A program made the position numbers and the translations under genes. This document shows, one piece after another, positions 23,053 through 27,523 of a DNA stretch of 27,523 bases. The notes below the pieces were generated by a model. That model saw only the letters and a program-made list of their open reading frames with translations, was not told where the DNA came from and ran no database searches. Position 1 is the stretch's first letter. Every line of letters starts with the position of its first letter. The DNA lies in contig JBFGCT010000034.1 of assembly GCA_041581055.1 (NCBI GenBank), positions 1 through 27,523 of the forward strand. Direction: 5' to 3'. This stretch comes from JBFGCT01 sp041581055 (GTDB taxonomy: Bacteria; Actinomycetota; Acidimicrobiia; Acidimicrobiales; Ilumatobacteraceae).

Positions 23053-23685
23053 TCAGCCCAGTTCGAACTTGCTCTCGTCGGGCGTGTCGCTGATCGCCTT
23101 CAACTCGATCAGCAGGTCGTTGCCCGCGTAGCGGGCGAGCGGCCCCGAGTCGAGGGCGCAGTACGACTTGACGATGCCGGACAGCGGCACGTCGACACAC
23201 GTGACCATCCGGCCGGCGCGCGCCTCGGTGTAGCCGACGGTGTCGCCGACCCGGCGGTCGGCGTCGACCCGCAGCCGGGCGGCGAAGCTGGCCGCGTAGA
23301 AATCATGGGTCAGGCCGAGGTCGCTGATCCGGGCGTCGTTGATCGACGCCTCGCACTCGGCCGCCGCCAGGTCGCACGTCGAGTCGGTGCCGTCGCCGAT
23401 CACGAAGCGCACGTCGTTGATCGTGATCGAGCGCCGCCCGTCGGCGGCCTGGACGACGACCGCCTCCGACTCGATGTCGCCGAACCGCGTCGTCACGTCG
23501 TATTCGGCGGTGAATCGGGCGACCGACACCGAGTCGAGGCGCTCCAGCACCGCGTCGATGGCGGCGTCCCCGGTGCTCGTCGCCGCCGGCCTGCCGTCGT
23601 CGAAGTCCGGCCGCTCGCCGGTCAGGCAACCCGTCAGCACGGCCGCGGCGCCGAGCGCGACGAGGGGCATGCGGGGGAGCGCCAT
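23053..23685 (-). CDS. Lipoprotein of unknown function
   Basis: The protein has 210 residues with a signal peptide (ALPRMPLVALGAAAVLTGC) ending in the lipobox LTGC, so C20 is the predicted lipidated residue. A short linker rich in Asp, Ala and Thr (to about 38) precedes a domain that starts AAIDAVLERLDSVSVARFTAEYDVTTRFGDIESEAVVV. A helix followed by long strands is the pattern of LolA/LppX-like lipid- or lipoprotein-binding folds, but no motif confirms this. Four cysteines in the mature part (TCDLAAAEC, then VTCVDVP and KSYCALD) could form two disulfides. It is a single-gene unit convergent with the M24 peptidase and divergent from the next membrane protein. Confidence 0.65.
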   Translation of the reverse strand: MALPRMPLVALGAAAVLTGCLTGERPDFDDGRPAATSTGDAAIDAVLERLDSVSVARFTAEYDVTTRFGDIESEAVVVQAADGRRSITINDVRFVIGDGTDSTCDLAAAECEASINDARISDLGLTHDFYAASFAARLRVDADRRVGDTVGYTEARAGRMVTCVDVPLSGIVKSYCALDSGPLARYAGNDLLIELKAISDTPDESKFELG

Positions 23686-23752
23686 GGCGCCGTCAGGCTA
23701 CGGGGCTGCCCGGTCGGTCGGCGGCGTTACCCTCATCGGACGTGATCCGCCG

Positions 23753-24619
23753 ATGATCCGCCTCGACGTGGCCACCGTGCTGCTGCAATGGGCGACCGGC
23801 GGCATGTTCTTCTGCTGGTTCACGACCCGTCGCCGGGTCGCCGGCCTCGGCTACGGCTGGCTGCTGCGGGGCGTGTACGCCTGCTTCGCCATCGCCGCGG
23901 TGCTGGTCGGCGTGCGGTTCGGGACCGTCCCGGCGCGCGAGGTGGCGTCGGCGGGCGTGGCGCTCGCCTGCCTCGTCGCGCTCGCCGTGTCGATCCGGCG
24001 GCGGGCGGCGGGCGTCAGCGGCCGGCAGGCCGAGCACGATCGCCGTTCGGCGCGGGTGGCGGCGATGACCGGGATCGAGCGGCCGGTCGACGAGCCCGAG
24101 GTCGAGGCCGACGGGACGCCGGCGGGCGAGTTCCCCCCGATCCTCGACCTCGTCCCGGCGCTGATCGGCGTCGTCGGCCTGGTCGCGGCGGCGGTCGACG
24201 CCGGCGGGAACACGACGGTCGCCATCATCCGCACGGTGGTCGGCGCGGCGTTCATCGGGGCGATCGGCGACGCGATGCTGCTCGGGCACTGGTACCTCGT
24301 CCAGCCCGGCCTGCCGCGCAGCCTGCTCAACGAGCTCGTCGGCGCCCTCGGCTGGCTGTGGCCGCTGGAGGTCGGGGCCCTGCTGCTGCCGACCGGGATG
24401 GTCAGCGTCTGGACCGGCGCGGTCGACGACGGGTGGGGCGGCTTGCTGGGCTGGATGTGGGCGGCGTGTGCGGTCACGACGATCGTGCTCGTCGTCGTCA
24501 CCCGGGCGGCGCTCAAGGAGCGCTACTACTCGGCGGTGATGGCGGCGACCGGGCTCCTCTACCTGGCGATCCTCACCGGTTTCGGCACCGACATCGTGGC
24601 GCGGGCGGTGCTGTCGTAG
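23753..24619 (+). CDS. Polytopic membrane protein of unknown function
   Basis: The protein has 288 residues from ATG 23753 and about eight hydrophobic segments: roughly 7-24, 36-55, 61-82, 130-148, 155-175, 190-212, 227-250 and 256-278. A charged hydrophilic loop (RRRAAGVSGRQAEHDRRSARVAAM and onward, about 83-128) separates the first three helices from the rest. GDAMLLGHWYLVQPGLPRSLLNELV in the middle holds conserved-looking His, Trp and Tyr and could be a functional loop. I do not recognise a named family. A TACCCT at 23728-23733 could be the -10, leaving a short leader; no clear ribosome site is present. It ends 45 nt before the Ku gene on the same strand. Confidence 0.65.
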   Translation: MIRLDVATVLLQWATGGMFFCWFTTRRRVAGLGYGWLLRGVYACFAIAAVLVGVRFGTVPAREVASAGVALACLVALAVSIRRRAAGVSGRQAEHDRRSARVAAMTGIERPVDEPEVEADGTPAGEFPPILDLVPALIGVVGLVAAAVDAGGNTTVAIIRTVVGAAFIGAIGDAMLLGHWYLVQPGLPRSLLNELVGALGWLWPLEVGALLLPTGMVSVWTGAVDDGWGGLLGWMWAACAVTTIVLVVVTRAALKERYYSAVMAATGLLYLAILTGFGTDIVARAVLS

Positions 24620-24651
24620 CCTGCGCCGTCCCTCGCGGACGGCCCATGTGA

Positions 24652-24657
24652 CAGAAT
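24652..24657 (+). promoter_or_regulatory. -10 element of a probable leaderless Ku transcript
   Basis: CAGAAT is followed by 7 nt and ATG 24665. The 45-nt gap after the membrane-protein gene leaves room for a separate promoter, but no clear -35 is seen. Confidence 0.3.
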
Positions 24658-24664
24658 CGGGGCC

Positions 24665-25567
24665 ATGCCCAGACCGGTGTGGAGTGGCACCATCTCGTTT
24701 GGCCTCGTCGCCATCCCGGTGAAGCTGTTTCACGCCGTCCGCCGCCAGAGCGTCTCGTTCAACCAGCTCGACGAGCGCAACCTCGCCCGCATCCGGTACC
24801 GCAAGGTGAACGCCGAGAACGGCGAGGAGGTCACCGAGGACCACATCGTCAAGGGCTACGAGGTGTCCAAGGGGCGGTACGTCGTGATCGACCCCGACGA
24901 GTTGGAGCCGTTCATCCCGGCGGCCACGAAGTCGGTCGACCTGGAGGAGTTCGTCGAGCTCGACGAGATCGACCCGGTGTACTTCGACACGGCCTACCAC
25001 GTCGCCCCCGACACCAACCCCAAGCCGTACGTCCTGCTCGCCCGGGCGATGGAGGCCAGCGGGAAGGTCGCGATCGGGCGCTTCGTGATGCGCAACAAGC
25101 AGTACACGGCGGCGATCCGGGCCGAGGACGGCCGCCTGGTGATGTCCTCGCTGGCGTACGCCGACGAGGTCGTCCCGGCGTCGGAGATCGACGAGCTGCG
25201 CGGCTTGGACGACATCGAGGTCAACGCCAAGGAGATCGCGATGGCCGAGGCGCTCGTCGACTCGCTGACCGCCGAGTTCGAGCCGACCAAGTACCACGAC
25301 GAGTACCGCGAGCAGGTGCTGGCGCTGATCCAGATGAAGGCCGACGGCGAGGCGTTCGAGGCGCCCGAGGTCGAGTCGGAGAAGCCGAAGGTCGTCGACA
25401 TCATGGCCGCCCTCGAAGCGAGCGTCGCCGCGGCGAAGGAGGCGCGGTCGAGGCACCCGTCCGACGTGGCGACGAAGAAGGTGACCTCCAAGGCCGACGC
25501 CACGCGCAAGCCGGCGAAGAAGGCGGCGGCGAAGAAGTCGGCGGCGAAGACGAAGAAGTCCGCGTAG
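24665..25567 (+). CDS. ku: Ku DNA-end-binding protein
   Basis: Bacterial Ku is a homodimeric ring that threads onto broken DNA ends and recruits LigD for non-homologous end joining. The 300-residue protein begins with the hallmark PRPVWSGTISFGLVAIPVKLF. It continues with FNQLDERNLARIRYRKVNAENGEEV, VKGYEVSKGRYVVIDPDELE, VYFDTAYHVAPD, KPYVLLARAM and KYHDEYREQVLALIQMK, all in family order, covering the core to about 245. The tail (about 265-300) is rich in Lys and Ala (AKKAAAKKSAAKTKKSA), as in other actinobacterial Ku proteins, where it binds DNA and lets Ku slide inward from ends. The next gene, 19 nt downstream, is a LigD-type polymerase. Confidence 0.96.
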   Translation: MPRPVWSGTISFGLVAIPVKLFHAVRRQSVSFNQLDERNLARIRYRKVNAENGEEVTEDHIVKGYEVSKGRYVVIDPDELEPFIPAATKSVDLEEFVELDEIDPVYFDTAYHVAPDTNPKPYVLLARAMEASGKVAIGRFVMRNKQYTAAIRAEDGRLVMSSLAYADEVVPASEIDELRGLDDIEVNAKEIAMAEALVDSLTAEFEPTKYHDEYREQVLALIQMKADGEAFEAPEVESEKPKVVDIMAALEASVAAAKEARSRHPSDVATKKVTSKADATRKPAKKAAAKKSAAKTKKSA

Positions 25568-25586
25568 CGGGCGCCCGGCCCTCCCG

Positions 25587-26489
25587 ATGGCTGCGCCGCT
25601 CGAGGTCGAGATCGAGGGCCGGACCGTCCGGCTGACCAACCTCGACAAGGTGCTGTACCCGTCGGGGTTCACCAAGGCCGAGATCGTCGACTACCACGCC
25701 CGCATCGCGCCAACGGTCATCCCGCATCTGGCCGGCCGTTGCCTTACGTTCCGGCGCTACCCGGATGGCACCAACAAGCAGGGCTTCTTCGAGAAACGGT
25801 GCCCGAGCCACCGGCCGGACTGGGTGCCGGTCGCGCTCGGGCCCGGCGACCGCGAGGGCGGGATCGAGTACTGCCGGATCGAGGAGCCGGCGGCGATGGT
25901 GTGGGCGGCCAACCTGGCGGCGATCGAGCTGCACGCGCCGATGGCCCTGGCCGCCGACCTCGACGTGCCGCGGGCGCTCGTGTTCGACTTCGACCCCGGG
26001 CCGAGGACGTCGATCGTCGAGTGTTGCCAGGTGGCGCTCGGCGTGCGCGGCGTGCTCGAGTCCGTCGATCTCGAGGGCTGGTGCAAGACATCGGGGTCGA
26101 AGGGGCTGCAGATGTACGTCCCGCTCAACACGCCGGACGCGACACACGACGCCGCCGCCGACTTCGCCCTGGCCGTCGGGCAGGTGATGGAGCGCCAACT
26201 GCCCGGCAAGGTGACGACGGTGATGGCGAAGTCGGAGCGCCCCGGCAGGGTCTTCGTCGACTGGAGCCAGAACGCGCACCACAAGACGACGATCGCGCCC
26301 TACTCGCTCCGGGCCCGCCCGGCGCCGACGGTCTCGACGCCCGTGACGTGGGACGAGGTCGCCGACGCCGCCGAGCGCCAGGTCGAGCTCTCGTTCGAGG
26401 CTGCCGACGTCCTCGCCCGCGTCGAGGAGCTCGGCGATCTGTTCGAGCCGGTGCTGACCGTCGAGCAGCACCTGCCGGCCCCCCGCTGA
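25587..26489 (+). CDS. ligD: Stand-alone LigD-type primase-polymerase domain
   Basis: The protein has 300 residues, the size of the LigD polymerase domain alone; multi-domain LigD also carries nuclease and ATP-ligase domains that are absent here. VRLTNLDKVLYP (14-25) opens the domain. LVFDFDPG supplies D134 and D136, KTSGSKGLQMYVPL the nucleotide-binding segment (S169, K172) and RPGRVFVDWSQN the third catalytic acid D225. This archaeo-eukaryotic-primase fold adds preferentially ribonucleotides at broken ends before ligation. It directly follows Ku, so the pair is an end-joining operon. The ligase must be encoded elsewhere in the genome, as in other actinobacteria with split LigD. The stop codon lies in a strong hairpin. 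Confidence 0.93.
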   Translation: MAAPLEVEIEGRTVRLTNLDKVLYPSGFTKAEIVDYHARIAPTVIPHLAGRCLTFRRYPDGTNKQGFFEKRCPSHRPDWVPVALGPGDREGGIEYCRIEEPAAMVWAANLAAIELHAPMALAADLDVPRALVFDFDPGPRTSIVECCQVALGVRGVLESVDLEGWCKTSGSKGLQMYVPLNTPDATHDAAADFALAVGQVMERQLPGKVTTVMAKSERPGRVFVDWSQNAHHKTTIAPYSLRARPAPTVSTPVTWDEVADAAERQVELSFEAADVLARVEELGDLFEPVLTVEQHLPAPR

Positions 26490-26512
26490 CGGCGGTGCCG
26501 CCGCCGGCGGGG
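26481..26512. terminator. Hairpin over the polymerase stop codon
   Basis: CCCCGC (26481-26486) pairs with GCGGGG (26507-26512), and CGGCGG (26490-26495) pairs with CCGCCG (26498-26503). A 3-by-3 internal loop on the left side holds the TGA stop. It precedes the next gene by only 22 nt. The inner loop is just 2 nt, so the top pair must open. Confidence 0.45.
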
Positions 26513-26522
26513 TCGGCGCGGT

Positions 26523-26528
26523 CATCAT
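26523..26528 (+). promoter_or_regulatory. -10-like hexamer before the serine hydrolase gene
   Basis: CATCAT is followed by 6 nt and GTG 26535. A GGAG lies only 2 nt from the start, too close for normal ribosome binding, which favours a leaderless reading. Confidence 0.3.
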
Positions 26529-26534
26529 GGAGTC

Positions 26535-27523
26535 GTGAACCGAGGCGCCGCTTGCACGCTTGTCGTTGCCGCGCTCGGCGTCGCGGCGTGCTCGACGGCG
26601 GTGGCCGACGACGCCTCGGCGCCGGCGACGGCCTCGTCGCTCGCCGCGCCGAGCACGTCGGCTGCGGCGCCGACCGCCGAGCCGGCCGCCCCGCCGACCG
26701 AGCCGCTGACCGAGCCGACGACCGAGTCCACGGCCGAGCCGGCGGCCGACCCGCCGGCGACCGATGACGCGCCGGCGACCGATGACGCACCGGCGCCCGG
26801 TGACCCGCCGGCGACCGAGGACGCGTCGGCGCTCGAGCCGACGACGGACGTCGGGCCCGCCGCCGGCGGTCGATCGATCGAGGACGAGATCGCCGACGAC
26901 GAGCCGACGTTCGACGTCGAGCCGCTCCAGCCGCTCGACCTGGACGCCGCCGTGTTCGCCGTCGACGACGCGGGGATCGGCGGGACGGCGCCGGCCGAGA
27001 CCGGGCCGCCACTCACCGGCTGGGCCGGGTTCGACGCCGCGCTCGAGGACGCCCTGCTGCGCAACGGCAACACGGCGGCGTCGGTCGCCGTGTCGATCGG
27101 TGGCGACATCGTGCACTCGGCGGCGTTCGGCCGGCGCACCCTCGACGGCGGCGACGGCGCCGATGCGGGCGACCGGTTCCGCATCGCGAGCATCTCCAAG
27201 ACGCTGACGTCGATCGCCCTCCTGCAACTCGTGGAGGAGGGCGTCGTCGGGCTCGACCAGCCAATCGGCGCCGTCGTCGCGGCGTCGCTCGGCGTCACCG
27301 ATCCGGCGTCGAACGTCGGCTCGATCACGATCCGCCAGCTGCTCACGCACACGTCCGGCTTCGGCAAGTACGACGGGGTGTTCTTCCGCGGCCGCTCGGT
27401 CGACTGCCGCGACGCGGCGACGATCGGGCTGCGCGGCTCGGTCGGCGGCCGCGGGTACCGCTACAGCAACATGAACTACTGCGTGGCCGGAATGCTGATC
27501 GAGGCACTGACCGGCCGCTCGTA
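26535..27523 (+). CDS. Serine hydrolase, beta-lactamase class C/DD-peptidase family, lipoprotein (3' end outside window)
   Basis: The frame has 329 residues up to the window edge, from GTG 26535. The N-terminus is a lipoprotein signal (TLVVAALGVAAC, C19). A long low-complexity linker (20-160) rich in Ala, Pro, Thr, Glu and Asp includes a hexapeptide repeat. The catalytic domain starts near 163. ASISK gives S219-x-x-K222, the nucleophile and general base, and YSN (310-312) the second motif; the KTG-like third motif lies beyond the window. LLTHTSGFGKY is typical of the esterase, DD-peptidase and class C beta-lactamase group. The substrate (peptidoglycan peptide, ester or beta-lactam) cannot be told from this. 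The long linker would hold the enzyme away from the membrane. Confidence 0.88.
   Translation, partial: MNRGAACTLVVAALGVAACSTAVADDASAPATASSLAAPSTSAAAPTAEPAAPPTEPLTEPTTESTAEPAADPPATDDAPATDDAPAPGDPPATEDASALEPTTDVGPAAGGRSIEDEIADDEPTFDVEPLQPLDLDAAVFAVDDAGIGGTAPAETGPPLTGWAGFDAALEDALLRNGNTAASVAVSIGGDIVHSAAFGRRTLDGGDGADAGDRFRIASISKTLTSIALLQLVEEGVVGLDQPIGAVVAASLGVTDPASNVGSITIRQLLTHTSGFGKYDGVFFRGRSVDCRDAATIGLRGSVGGRGYRYSNMNYCVAGMLIEALTGRS
26754..26825 (+). repeat. Four tandem 18-bp repeats coding a hexapeptide
   Basis: Four consecutive 18-base units start at 26754, 26772, 26790 and 26808; the first two differ at one base, the third and fourth more. They encode PATDDA, PATDDA, PAPGDP and PATEDA in the linker of the serine hydrolase. 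Unit length is a multiple of three, so copy number can vary without breaking the frame. Confidence 0.75.

Noticed and set aside
1..27523. CRISPR arrays, tRNA or rRNA genes, insertion sequences, prophage
   Set aside because: No regularly spaced repeats, cloverleaf-like segments, transposase motifs or terminal inverted repeats were seen on reading; a formal search was not possible.

Overview
The window is GC-rich DNA from a bacterium that looks like an actinobacterium. Supporting signs are dense codon-biased genes with GTG starts, a mycoredoxin-like glutaredoxin, a two-gene transsulfuration operon, an ECF sigma factor paired with a DGPF/YCII protein, Ku with a stand-alone LigD-type polymerase, and -10-like hexamers placed 6-7 nt before several start codons (leaderless mRNAs). 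A deep-branching lineage such as Acidimicrobiia is a guess; there is no rRNA, tRNA or phylogenetic marker to test it. No CRISPR array, IS element or phage gene is visible, and no stretch over 300 bases lacks a gene.

Layout. 1-1317 (-): a secreted DUF4331 protein cut by the window edge. 1451-2227 (+): a BesD/HalD-like Fe(II)/2-oxoglutarate enzyme. 2347-3526 (-): a stress-type operon of a 45-residue membrane peptide and two PRC-barrel proteins, coupled by ATGA overlaps behind a SigB/SigF-like promoter. 3604-8373 (-): otsB and otsA (trehalose synthesis), a cystathionine gamma-synthase/lyase and cystathionine beta-synthase. 8426-8764 (-): a glutaredoxin. 8892-10397 (+): a DUF2142 membrane protein. 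10390-12027 (-): an ECF42-type sigma factor and its YCII/DGPF partner. 12127-13008 (+): a fructosamine-kinase family protein. 13102-14442 (+): an unknown membrane-anchored protein behind an ECF-type promoter.

The centrepiece is 14461-20793 (-), a four-gene operon for a type II DMSO-reductase-family molybdoenzyme. It encodes a 1185-residue Tat-exported catalytic subunit, a four-cluster Fe-S subunit, a Tat-exported lipoprotein of the heme-b gamma family and a TorD-like maturation chaperone. The beta subunit's N-terminus and the length of alpha look more like the periplasmic nitrite oxidoreductase clade than like chlorate, selenate or ethylbenzene enzymes; this rests on remembered family features and is an inference. 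The complex would act outside the cytoplasmic membrane, and its electron partner is not in the window.

To its right, 20973-23032 (+) holds a pirin and an M24 metallopeptidase. A perfect inverted repeat at 20934-20953 overlaps the predicted pirin promoter and also lies upstream of the molybdoenzyme operon. Then come a lipoprotein (23053-23685, -), a polytopic membrane protein (23753-24619, +), Ku and a LigD-type polymerase (24665-26489, +; non-homologous end joining), and a lipoprotein serine hydrolase (26535 to the end, +) cut by the window edge.
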